Shown here: positions 1-6,236 of the stretch, in pieces
Numbering within the stretch: the stretch's first letter is position 1
Layout: every line of letters begins with the position of its first letter
Source of the DNA: Treponema sp. UBA4319
GTDB lineage: Bacteria; Spirochaetota; Spirochaetia; Treponematales; Treponemataceae
NCBI GenBank assembly: GCA_002393865.1
Contig: DGUD01000059.1
Location: 1-10,667 of the forward strand
DNA: 10,667 nt
Direction of reading: 5' to 3'
Notes under the pieces: model-generated
Told to the model about the DNA's origin: nothing
Database searches by the model: none
Seen by the model: the letters and a program-made list of their open reading frames with translations, nothing else
Translations under genes and position numbers: made by a program

Positions 1-393
1 ATTCTGGAAATGAAAGCAGAATCTACAGCAGAGCAAAGAGAACGTTTTATTCGTGAAGAGTTTAGAAAGATTTTAATTGAACAATTAAACAGACTTATTC
101 CCAAATGGGAAGAAACAACCGGTCTTTATTGCGATTCATTCCAAACAAAATATATGCTTACCCGTTGGGGAACCTGTAATTCAAAGGCAAAAAGAATCTG
201 GATAAATCTACAGATGGTTGAAAAACCTCTGGAGTGTTTGGAATATGTCATTCTGCACGAACTGATTCATTTAAAAGTTCCGAACCACGGAAAAGACTTT
301 GTCGCTATGATGGATAAATACATGCCTGACTGGAAAGACAAAAAGAATCTTCTGAATGGGCGGATTTTAGATAGTTATGAATATAGAAAATGA
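1..393 (+). CDS. YgjP-type (DUF45) zinc metallopeptidase, 5' end outside window
   Basis: This is the C-terminal part of a YgjP/DUF45-family putative zinc-dependent metalloprotease, related to SprT and M48 enzymes. The diagnostic signature is HELIHLKVPNHGKDF at bases 259-303: the HExxH helix supplies two zinc-binding histidines and the catalytic glutamate, and the later His-Gly pair gives the third ligand. A WGTCNSKAKRIWIN stretch upstream is also typical of the family. An ATG sits at base 10, but the frame is open to the window edge (codons ATT CTG GAA) and family members are usually longer, so the gene very likely starts upstream. Such genes often accompany type I restriction loci, but no partner gene is visible here. 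The gene is AT-rich compared with the DNA after base 1290, which suggests a different history. The family is secure; the substrate is unknown. Confidence 0.85.
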   Translation: MLEMKAESTAEQRERFIREEFRKILIEQLNRLIPKWEETTGLYCDSFQTKYMLTRWGTCNSKAKRIWINLQMVEKPLECLEYVILHELIHLKVPNHGKDFVAMMDKYMPDWKDKKNLLNGRILDSYEYRK

Positions 394-576
394 ACACTAT
401 TTCCAGCCTCTCTGAAGTGTGTCATCCTGTTCCCTTGTCCGGCTCCATCCTCGTAAGGATCGATGAATACAAGGCGGAGCGGCTTTCTGAGACTTGCACC
501 TGTACCGAAATCATCCTTTGGTGCCTTTGACTGCTTCTGCCCGTTGACTGTAAGCAATCGCAGGCCGATTATACCT
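394..576. other. Intergenic stretch with no recognised gene
   Basis: No gene is recognised between the metalloprotease stop and the start of the regulator remnant. Both strands can be read as short open frames: plus from 463, and minus 375-557. Neither resembles a family I know, and neither has an SD site. The only structure seen is a short 5-bp hairpin with arms ATCCT and AGGAT near 450. The stretch may be a spacer or a dispersed repeat; the sequence alone cannot decide. Confidence 0.4.
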
Positions 577-1038
577 ATAATTTTTCAAAAAGAAAAGCGT
601 TCGCTCCTTGTCTCGGATCTTGCAGGTCAGCTTTCTCTGCTTGCAGTTTTGAGCGGAGTATTTGTTTCCCTTTATAAGCTTTTGATTTTGAATCTGGAGA
701 ATGAGTTGTTTGCAGGAAAAGAAAAGTCCTTTCCCTTGGGAATTCCCGCTGTTATGATTATGGTTTTTGTGAACTTTCGGCCGAGGTTTGGGGATTCTTA
801 TCAAAGTGATTTTGCTTCTCTTTGAGAAAAAGCCGGTTAAGACTTCGGCTGCAAAAGAAGACTTTTTTGCACCACTTCCTGTCCGCGAAAAAGAAGTTGC
901 CCGTCTTGCCGCCTGCGCTTACTCAGATGCCCAGATTGCAGAAGAATTCTTCATAAACACAGAAACCGTAAAGCGCCACATGGCAAGCATTTTTTTTGAA
1001 AGCTGGGAATTCAATCACAGCTGGAATTAAAAGAATAA
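463..1038 (+). pseudogene. Degraded membrane-anchored LuxR-type HTH regulator
   Basis: This is a broken gene for a transcription regulator with hydrophobic N-terminal segments and a C-terminal LuxR/GerE helix-turn-helix. Three pieces of one protein lie in two frames. Bases about 577-775 encode hydrophobic helices (LSLLAVLSGVFVSLYKLLIL, then PAVMIMVFVNF). The next frame, from about 773 to 1000, encodes another hydrophobic segment (ILIKVILLLFEKK) and then the HTH core: PVREKEVARLAACAYSDAQ, IAEEFFINTETVKRHMASIF. Just after 1000 the reading returns to the first frame with KLGIQSQLELKE and a TAA at 1036-1038, exactly how such domains end. The joints imply one extra base (or two lost) near 775-790 and one missing A in GAAAG near 998-1001. 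The first 35 or so codons from 463 may not belong to the gene. Sequencing error is the alternative to true decay. Confidence 0.7.
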
Positions 1039-1164
1039 GACGATATCTTCCAGACCCGGCTACGAGGTTTTGCTAAGCCTGCGTGGAGATGCTATGATGG
1101 GCATAGTCTGGAATCTCTGCCATTACATGCGGAGGTATGCCTGTATTCCCCTGCGCAAAGGAGC

Positions 1165-1193
1165 TTGCAGTTGTCTGCTATGTATGCTAGTAT
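1165..1193 (+). promoter_or_regulatory. Weak candidate promoter for the YARHG-domain gene
   Basis: A possible -35 TTGCAG (1165-1170) and -10 TAGTAT (1188-1193) are separated by 17 nt. Both boxes match the consensus poorly (3/6 and 4/6). They lie about 100 nt upstream of the start, so a leader would be long. It is listed because nothing better is seen before this gene. Confidence 0.2.
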
Positions 1194-1278
1194 ACCAATA
1201 GCCTGCTTTTTGCATTGATACGGCATCTCAAAATGCGCTGGCAGCGATTGTAAGGCAGCATGCCCTTTGTGCGCGCTG

Positions 1279-1286
1279 AGGAGGAG
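1279..1286 (+). promoter_or_regulatory. Ribosome binding site of the YARHG-domain gene
   Basis: AGGAGGAG lies 5 nt before the ATG at 1292, a strong SD sequence. It fixes the start and contrasts with the SD-less starts of proS, gerMN and the methyltransferase gene. Confidence 0.75.
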
Positions 1287-1291
1287 ATGGA

Positions 1292-2287
1292 ATGAGAAAA
1301 ACTGTTGTTTTGCTGCTGCTTTTGCTTTTTGCGGGATTTATTTGCGCAAACGATACCTATTTTTTTACATCGGGTGGCAACCTGCGTCCTGCTGAGGAGC
1401 AGAATGTTCCGGTGCAGATGCGCTCTGAAGTGATTGCAATCGTTTTGGAATCGGATTACTACGAGGTCACCGTGGATTTCAATTTCTACAATACGGGAAA
1501 GGAGCTGGAGCTGCTGGTTGGATTTCCCTTTTTTGAGGCAGGAATCGGGGGGCACGGGCGAATCTGGGATTTCAAATGCTGGACGAACGGCGAGCTGACC
1601 GATTATTCGGACATGCCGATTGACCGGGAATTCTCGAATGATAATTACGCTGCAGGGGAATTGGAGAATGCATACACAAGGCTTATCCTCTTTCCCGCAA
1701 AATCGTCCACTACGACAAAGGTCTCGTATAAATCGGAATATGGCGAGGACACGGAAGGTCTCATCGTCAAATACCTCTACGGAACCGGGAGCAGCTGGAA
1801 GGGCGCCATCGGCGAGATGACCGTGCGGCTCGAAAACAGGATGGACTATTCGCGCCCCGACGCTTTCGAGCTGCCGTCTAAAGATACCTCCGCTTTCGCG
1901 CGAGTCGCGGACAACTGCTGGGAGGCACATTTCTTCAAGCTGCGGCCGGGCTACACGGACTGCATCACCATTCATGCAGCCAGTATTTTCTATGACAACG
2001 GTCCCAAGGCGTTCCCTGCGTATTTCCCTTTCATCCGGACAAAGTCGCAGCAGACCTGGCTTTTCTGGTACACGAAGCCGCAGCTGCGTTTGCTGAGGAA
2101 CACAATCTATGCCCTGCACGGCTACGAGTTCAAATCCGATGATTTGCGGCAGCTGTTCGGCAGGTGGGGGCAATCTTGGTATCCGCCGTACACGGTGAGG
2201 CCCGACTTTAGCGAAGGAGAGCTGTCGGAGATAGAAAAGTATAATATCCGGCTGATTCTGCAGGAAGAAGCACGGCGCGGCAAGTAA
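1292..2287 (+). CDS. Secreted DUF4424-like protein with C-terminal YARHG domain
   Basis: This 331-residue exported protein has no known activity. Residues 1-19 form a signal peptide (MRK, a run of leucines, then FICA before Asn20). The middle, about residues 35-200, is beta-rich and alternates hydrophobic and charged residues (EVTVDFNFYNTGKELELLVGFPF), which resembles the DUF4424 fold; this is a weaker call. The C-terminus from residue 268 matches the extracellular YARHG domain: LRNTIYALHGYEF, then SWYPPY, then IEKYNIRLILQEE. The namesake motif reads YALHG here (residues 273-277), with Leu in place of Arg. Cys18 sits in the signal peptide, but Ile before it makes a lipobox unlikely. A cell-surface or periplasmic role is inferred. 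The start is fixed by a strong SD. The protein-like frame after the stop (2245-2493) has no start codon. Confidence 0.85.
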   Translation: MRKTVVLLLLLLFAGFICANDTYFFTSGGNLRPAEEQNVPVQMRSEVIAIVLESDYYEVTVDFNFYNTGKELELLVGFPFFEAGIGGHGRIWDFKCWTNGELTDYSDMPIDREFSNDNYAAGELENAYTRLILFPAKSSTTTKVSYKSEYGEDTEGLIVKYLYGTGSSWKGAIGEMTVRLENRMDYSRPDAFELPSKDTSAFARVADNCWEAHFFKLRPGYTDCITIHAASIFYDNGPKAFPAYFPFIRTKSQQTWLFWYTKPQLRLLRNTIYALHGYEFKSDDLRQLFGRWGQSWYPPYTVRPDFSEGELSEIEKYNIRLILQEEARRGK

Positions 2288-2493
2288 AGGAACGCTTTAA
2301 AGCAGGAAGTTTTGGAGGCTCCCGCAAGGGATTCTTTTCTGCTTGGCTAGGGTGGCTAATTTCTTGCATTGCGCATGGCTTGTTGGGCAATACGCTGGAT
2401 GGATTCGCCGGGGCAGGCGTTTCTGCGGTATACGGCGCTTCCTTGGATTCCCTCTTGCCCGGCGCCGCGCTTTTCAGTACAATACGCGTATGA
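2245..2493 (+). other. Start-less protein-like frame between the YARHG gene and proS
   Basis: One frame stays open from just after a TAA at 2242-2244 to a TGA at 2491-2493, overlapping the proS ATG as ATGA. It reads as a plausible protein tail: a hydrophobic segment (GFFSAWLGWLISCIAHGLLG) followed by a Gly/Ala-rich segment (GFAGAGVSAVYGASLDSLLP). It contains no ATG or GTG, and the first TTG is late. The family is unknown. It could be the remnant of a gene or simply an open frame in GC-rich DNA. The proposed proS promoter lies inside its 3' end. Confidence 0.25.
2455..2483 (+). promoter_or_regulatory. proS promoter, predicted leaderless
   Basis: The -35 TTGCCC (2455-2460) and -10 TACAAT (2478-2483) are separated by exactly 17 nt and match the sigma70 consensus 4/6 and 5/6. 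Only 6 nt (ACGCGT) separate the -10 from the proS ATG at 2490, so transcription should begin at or within a base or two of the start codon. No SD sequence is present before the ATG. Confidence 0.55.
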
Positions 2494-4307
2494 AAATGTC
2501 ACAAATTCCCCTCAGGACACTGCGGGAGGCACCCGCAGAAGCCGTCATTGCCAGCCATCAGCTTATGATGCGCGCTGACTTAATCAGAAAACTTGGGAAC
2601 GGTCTTTACACATATATGCCGCTGGGATTCCGGGCGCTGCAGAAGCTCAAGCGCATTATCCGCGAGGAGCTGGATGCGTCGGGTGCGCTGGAATTTAAGC
2701 CCACCGTCATTGTTCCGGGCGATATATGGAAGGAAAGCGGTCGCTGGGAAAGCTTTGGCCCGCAGATGCTGAAGGCTCAGAACCGCCAGCAGCAGGATAT
2801 GGTGGTGAGCCCCACTGCCGAAGAGGCGTACACCGCAATCATGCGGCAGGGGCTTACCAGCTACAAGCAGCTGCCCATCAACTGCTACCAGATAAACACC
2901 AAGTACCGCGACGAAATCCGCCCCCGCTACGGCGTGATGCGAGGACGCGAATTCATCATGATGGACGGCTATTCGCTCCACGCGGACGATGCCTCTCTGG
3001 ACGAGACGTACCAGGCCTACGCAAAGGCTTATATCCGCATATTCAGCCGCCTTGGGCTGAAAGTGATTCCCGTCAAGGCTGATACCGGCGCGATGGGTGG
3101 CTCCGGCTCCGAGGAATTCATGGTGGAAAGCCCGGTCGGTGACGACACGCTTATCCTGTGCCCGGACTGCGATTATGCCGCCAACGTGGAGAAGGCTGCC
3201 TGCGCGGCGGATGCCGCGGTGGACAACGAGGGGCATCCGCAGGTCAAGACGGAGCTTCCTGTGGAGGATGTCGCCACGCCGAACGTCTTCTCCATCGAAG
3301 ACATGGAGAAATTCTTCGGGTGTACGCCTAAAATGTTCATCAAGGCGCTTTTGTACCGGGTGATAAACAGCACGCTTGACCTTTCCTCCGCCCCGCATTG
3401 CGCCGCCCTGAAAAGCAAGCAGGAGGGGAATGTCACATTCTATCCACTGTCGTATGTATGCGTGCTTATCCGCGCTGATTTGGACGTGAACGAGGCGAAG
3501 CTTGCCGGGTTGCTGAAGGCGAGCGAGGTTGTGCTTGCCGATGCTGAGGAGGTTGTACAGATAGCGGGGGCACCGCATGGTTTTGTCGGACCTGTTACGG
3601 TAAAGGCTCCTATTGTGCAGGATTTGAGCGTGAACGATATGCATGACGCCATTGCCGGGAGCGGCCGCGAGGGCTATCACATAAAGCACGTGGAGCCGGG
3701 GCGGGACTACACTGCTTGGCTTAATGCGGATGTCCGTACGGTAAAGCCCGGCGACAAATGCCCGTGCTGCGGTGGCACGTTCTATTCCACAAAGGGCAAT
3801 GAACTCGGTCATATCTTTAAGCTCGGCACGAAGTATACCAAGAGCATGGGTGCTTCTTACCTTGATGTGAACGGAAAGAGCGCTGTTCCTACGATGGGCT
3901 GCTACGGCATCGGTGTTGACCGCGTGCTGGCGAGCGTTGTTGAGGGGAGCCACGACGACAAGGGTATCATCTGGCCGATGAGCGTGGCGCCGTTTGAGGT
4001 TGCCATCGTCCCCATCAAATACAAGGACGCAATGAAGGAAGCCTCCGACCGCTTGTATGCGCAGCTGCGTGCCGCGGGCGTGGATGTGCTTCTGGATGAC
4101 CGGGACGAGCGCCCCGGCGTCAAATTCAATGACATGGACTTGATAGGCTTCCCCGTCCGCATCACTGTGGGCGACAAGAACCTTCCCAACGTGGAGGTAA
4201 AGCTGCGGGGCGCGGCGGAGGCGGAGCTGGTTCCGCTTGATGCTGCCGCCGAAAAAGTAGCCGCGATAGTGAAGTCTGCGATTGCGGCTCTGGACGCACA
4301 GGCTTAG
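2490..4307 (+). CDS. proS: Prolyl-tRNA synthetase, bacterial type with editing domain
   Basis: This 605-residue cytoplasmic class II synthetase charges tRNA-Pro with proline. The N-terminus MKMSQIPLRTLREAPAEA is typical. Motif 2 is YRDEIRPRYGVMRGREF (about residues 139-155), preceded by the SPTAEEAYT loop (107-115). Motif 3 is GCYGIGVDRVLAS (470-482). The YbaK-like insertion that clears Ala-tRNA-Pro lies between them (about 260-405) and keeps GxxxxxxIKAL-type residues and the GFVGPV turn. The C-terminal anticodon-binding domain runs from about 500 (PFEVAIVPIKYKD, then LDDRDERPGVKFNDMDLIGFP). The protein is slightly longer than the E. coli enzyme (about 572), partly through an extra segment at residues 292-316. 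The open frame extends upstream to 2343, but those 49 codons lie across the promoter and have no family resemblance. ATG 2490 was chosen; ATG 2496 is also possible. Confidence 0.97.
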   Translation: MKMSQIPLRTLREAPAEAVIASHQLMMRADLIRKLGNGLYTYMPLGFRALQKLKRIIREELDASGALEFKPTVIVPGDIWKESGRWESFGPQMLKAQNRQQQDMVVSPTAEEAYTAIMRQGLTSYKQLPINCYQINTKYRDEIRPRYGVMRGREFIMMDGYSLHADDASLDETYQAYAKAYIRIFSRLGLKVIPVKADTGAMGGSGSEEFMVESPVGDDTLILCPDCDYAANVEKAACAADAAVDNEGHPQVKTELPVEDVATPNVFSIEDMEKFFGCTPKMFIKALLYRVINSTLDLSSAPHCAALKSKQEGNVTFYPLSYVCVLIRADLDVNEAKLAGLLKASEVVLADAEEVVQIAGAPHGFVGPVTVKAPIVQDLSVNDMHDAIAGSGREGYHIKHVEPGRDYTAWLNADVRTVKPGDKCPCCGGTFYSTKGNELGHIFKLGTKYTKSMGASYLDVNGKSAVPTMGCYGIGVDRVLASVVEGSHDDKGIIWPMSVAPFEVAIVPIKYKDAMKEASDRLYAQLRAAGVDVLLDDRDERPGVKFNDMDLIGFPVRITVGDKNLPNVEVKLRGAAEAELVPLDAAAEKVAAIVKSAIAALDAQA

Positions 4308-4344
4308 CGGCAAAAACGCTTGTTGCGGCACTTTCCTCACGGCG

Positions 4345-4376
4345 GCGGGGGCAAATTCCGAAACTTTTGCCCCCGC
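4345..4376 (+). terminator. GC-rich hairpin after proS
   Basis: This is a perfect 11-bp inverted repeat, with arms GCGGGGGCAAA (4345-4355) and TTTGCCCCCGC (4366-4376) and a 10-nt loop. It lies 37 nt after the proS stop. No T-run follows directly; the nearest is TTTT at about 4384-4387. It could terminate proS transcription inefficiently, protect the 3' end, or regulate read-through to the next gene, for which no good promoter is seen. Confidence 0.5.
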
Positions 4377-4436
4377 TGGCGTGTTTTATGTGCAGAGGGG
4401 CGCTTTCTGGCAGGCTGCCGGGCGGTATCCGGTCCG

Positions 4437-4462
4437 GTTTCAAAAGTCGTTGCTTTTGAAAC
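4437..4462 (+). repeat. Palindromic repeat copy 1 (GTTTCAAAAG arms)
   Basis: This is a perfect 10-bp inverted repeat, GTTTCAAAAG (4437-4446) and CTTTTGAAAC (4453-4462), around a 6-nt loop. A nearly identical hairpin lies at 6205-6231. Both are in intergenic DNA. The copy here is 28 nt before the SD of the secreted-protein gene. Confidence 0.7.
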
Positions 4463-4489
4463 TCCCTCACCCGTACAGAAATTTTTAAT

Positions 4490-4494
4490 GGAGG
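4490..4494 (+). promoter_or_regulatory. Ribosome binding site selecting GTG 4501
   Basis: GGAGG stands 6 nt before GTG 4501 and 12 nt before ATG 4507. The spacing favours the GTG, although both starts give a good signal peptide. Confidence 0.6.
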
Positions 4495-4500
4495 TCATCC

Positions 4501-5580
4501 GTGTCCATGCAGAGAATCCGGGCAGGCTTCTGCTGCCTGCTTTTTGCCGCCATGGCGGCGCTTGCCACCGCAGTGCCGGGGGTGGAGCAGTATATTCCCG
4601 ATTTTTCCGGAGAATATGTGTATTACAAGGATAATACTTTTAAGAATGAGTCAATCGTAGGCTTTGTGTATTATGATGAGGCGACCTATGCCGTCCGTTA
4701 TTATTCGCCTGCCGTGGCGGCCACAAAAATGCCCGCAAAGGATATCACCATCTATTTTTCCGTCAATCCGGACAAGGCTGTGCTTGAGCTGACCGGCGAG
4801 ACCGTCATCGGGGCGTCCGATGAGGCGGAGGACATCGATATCGTGAACTACCTGCACGATTTGTTCTATGAATTTTCCGCGCGGCGCCGCAAGGTGAGCC
4901 TTGCAGGGGGCGGAAAGCTTGACGACACGCAGGATTTTGCACAGTTTGGCGGAAGCGTAAAGCTGAGTTTTGACGCCCGTGTGCCGATATTCAATCTTGC
5001 CGCCATCACCGCTGCTGACGGAAGCTCGCTGTTCCAGCTGGAGACTGTGGGACTGCTGCATGATTCCGTGGACACAAGCTTTGCGGACTTTAAGGGCGTG
5101 CACGGGCTTCCTGCCGACAAGAAACGGACGTTTACGAAATCCCGCTCCGCAAAGGCTGCGACGCTAGCCTTTGACGGGCAGCAGCTTGCCGCCGACACGA
5201 TGTGGACACAGAATATGGAGAACCTGTGGCTGCTTGGCGACAGCGCGCTGATTACCATGAATGTCGTCGCTGTCCCGGAATCGTTTTCCGCAGCCCCGGA
5301 CTTATTCCGCGATCTGCTTGTCCGTAAATTCAGCCAGGGAACAACGGGTTCTTATGCGCTGTGGCAGTATTCGCAGGTTAAGGAAGAAAAGAACGGCTCT
5401 GTCAGCATAACGAATGTCTTTTATCAGCCCGACAACGGGGATGTGACGCGCGACTTCAAGGTGCTCACCAATCTGGGGGACGGCAGATACGCCTACTTTA
5501 CGCTGACGGTATTCGACAGCATTTATCAGAAAAACAAATCTTATTTCAATAAAATCCTCAAGAGCTACCGCGCGCAGTGA
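4501..5580 (+). CDS. Exported protein of unknown function
   Basis: This 359-residue protein belongs to no family I recognise. The N-terminus is a signal peptide: positive charges (MSMQRIRAG), a hydrophobic core (FCCLLFAAMAALATA) and likely cleavage near ALATA/VPG (about residue 24). A Cys pair at residues 11-12 is inside the hydrophobic core, not at a lipobox. The mature protein is soluble-looking, aromatic and rich in beta-type segments (GEYVYYKDNTFKNESIVGFVYYDEATYAVRYY and similar), ending YFTLTVFDSIYQKNKSYFNKILKSYRAQ. No catalytic motif is visible. A periplasmic or envelope role is inferred from the signal peptide only. It lies about 190 nt after proS behind two hairpins. No strong promoter was found, so it may depend on read-through. 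It converges on the minus-strand kinase-like gene. Confidence 0.85.
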   Translation: MSMQRIRAGFCCLLFAAMAALATAVPGVEQYIPDFSGEYVYYKDNTFKNESIVGFVYYDEATYAVRYYSPAVAATKMPAKDITIYFSVNPDKAVLELTGETVIGASDEAEDIDIVNYLHDLFYEFSARRRKVSLAGGGKLDDTQDFAQFGGSVKLSFDARVPIFNLAAITAADGSSLFQLETVGLLHDSVDTSFADFKGVHGLPADKKRTFTKSRSAKAATLAFDGQQLAADTMWTQNMENLWLLGDSALITMNVVAVPESFSAAPDLFRDLLVRKFSQGTTGSYALWQYSQVKEEKNGSVSITNVFYQPDNGDVTRDFKVLTNLGDGRYAYFTLTVFDSIYQKNKSYFNKILKSYRAQ

Positions 5581-5589
5581 GCGTGGGAC

Positions 5590-5619
5590 TGGCGGCAGCC
5601 GGAATATCTGGCGCCGCCA
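5590..5619. terminator. Hairpin between convergent genes
   Basis: Arms TGGCGGC-A-GCC (5590-5600) and GGC-GCCGCCA (5610-5619) form a 10-bp stem with one bulged A and a 9-nt loop. It sits in the 42-nt gap between two convergent genes, where a two-way terminator is expected. Neither side has a clear T-run, so intrinsic termination is uncertain. Confidence 0.4.
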
Positions 5620-5622
5620 CGG

Positions 5623-6180
5623 TTATGAGGCTTTCGCCGCTATCCCTGCTTCCTGCAGAATCCGTGCTGCAAGGGCATCTGCATTGAAGCTGTCTGTATC
5701 GCCGATATGCAGATTGGGTATAGCGAATCGCTCGCAGTCCGCCTGAAAGTCCTTGCTGCACTGTATCAGCCGCTCCATGTCGGGCTTGTCGTCAATGCGG
5801 CGCTCGATGGCGCTTGCGCAGGATGCGATGAGGCTGAAATGCTTGCGGATGTAGCCTTCGCTCATGGTGATGAATGTGCCGTAGATGTGCGCAAGGTAAT
5901 CTTCCGTAAAGCTCTGCTTCCATTCGCCGGGGATGTAGCAGCCTTCCATAATCAGGTTCTGCTGGTTCTCTATGGCGGTCTTTGCGATTTCCGCGGCAAA
6001 GGGCCACAAAAAATAGCGCATCTCGTAGTCATCCTCAACCGACAGCTTTGTCATGCCGCTGCGGATAAAGCCCATTTTAAGATGATCGAGGCTGATGTAG
6101 GGAAACGCCGTCTTTTCCAGCAGTTTTTGTGCTATCAGCGTTTTTCCCACGTGGCTGCTGCCACCGATAAGGATAATCAT
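5623..6180 (-). CDS. Small P-loop kinase-like NTPase
   Basis: This 185-residue soluble protein has a P-loop at its N-terminus: MIILIGGSSHVGKT, with Gly7, Gly12, Lys13 and Thr14 as Walker A. It is followed by SLDHLKMG (Asp32, a likely Mg2+ or substrate-contact Asp) and a second strand ending NLIMEGCYIPGEW (Glu79), an arrangement typical of adenylate-kinase/zeta-toxin-like small kinases. Similar proteins are annotated only as adenylate kinase or AAA-type ATPases. The substrate cannot be read from the sequence, and no lid or NMP-binding signature of true adenylate kinase is seen. It follows gerMN by 56 nt on the same strand with its own SD; no separate promoter was found, so the two are probably co-transcribed with a palindrome between them. 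No antitoxin-like small gene is adjacent. Confidence 0.8.
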   Translation of the reverse strand: MIILIGGSSHVGKTLIAQKLLEKTAFPYISLDHLKMGFIRSGMTKLSVEDDYEMRYFLWPFAAEIAKTAIENQQNLIMEGCYIPGEWKQSFTEDYLAHIYGTFITMSEGYIRKHFSLIASCASAIERRIDDKPDMERLIQCSKDFQADCERFAIPNLHIGDTDSFNADALAARILQEAGIAAKAS

Positions 6181-6185
6181 GCGTG

Positions 6186-6190
6186 CTCCT
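6186..6190 (-). promoter_or_regulatory. Ribosome binding site of the P-loop kinase gene
   Basis: Read on the minus strand, AGGAG stands 5 nt before the ATG at 6180. It confirms the start and marks this as an SD-dependent internal gene. Confidence 0.7.
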
Positions 6191-6204
6191 AGGCGAGAGC
6201 GGCA

Positions 6205-6231
6205 GCTTCAAAAGTGGCGGGCTTTTGAAAC
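6205..6231 (-). repeat. Palindromic repeat copy 2 (GTTTCAAAAG-type)
   Basis: On the minus strand, GTTTCAAAAG, a 7-nt loop and CTTTTGAAGC follow the gerMN stop by about 5 nt. Eight inner pairs are perfect, with one mismatch in the outer part. The arms are the same as at 4437-4462. The position suggests a terminator or mRNA-stabilising hairpin between gerMN and the kinase-like gene; it lacks a T-run. Confidence 0.65.
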
Positions 6232-6236
6232 TTGCA

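Larger units (their letters stand above)
1039..1291 (+). other. Non-coding stretch with weak hairpin, leader of the YARHG gene
   Basis: About 250 bp without a convincing gene separates the regulator remnant from the secreted YARHG protein. A nested inverted repeat is present: arms GAGAT (1086-1090) and ATCTC (1113-1117) enclose CTATG (1092-1096) and CATAG (1102-1106). It does not match any riboswitch or RNA family I recognise. The composition changes across this stretch from AT-rich to GC-rich, so it probably holds the edge of the low-GC segment. Confidence 0.35.

Noticed and set aside
1187..2173. Long minus-strand open frame opposite the YARHG-domain gene
   Set aside because: The plus strand has a signal peptide, strong SD and YARHG motif. 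The minus frame has no domain and is a codon-bias shadow.
2343..2489. 49-codon N-terminal extension of ProRS
   Set aside because: It is not similar to ProRS, spans the proposed promoter and lacks an SD. Known ProRS proteins begin near MKMSQIPLRTL.
2288..2489. T-box or other riboswitch before proS
   Set aside because: No T-box sequence, specifier loop or terminator/antiterminator pair was seen, and the promoter abuts the ATG.
2580..4340. 586-codon minus-strand open frame opposite proS
   Set aside because: ProRS motifs on the plus strand are unmistakable. The minus frame is rich in His/Arg with no family signature.
5623..6180. Zeta toxin of a toxin-antitoxin pair
   Set aside because: The P-loop fold fits loosely, but there is no adjacent antitoxin-like gene. 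The preceding gene is a GerMN membrane protein.
5707..6192. Plus-strand frame opposite the P-loop kinase gene
   Set aside because: The minus strand has Walker A, a good SD and gene-like order. The plus frame has neither motif nor SD.
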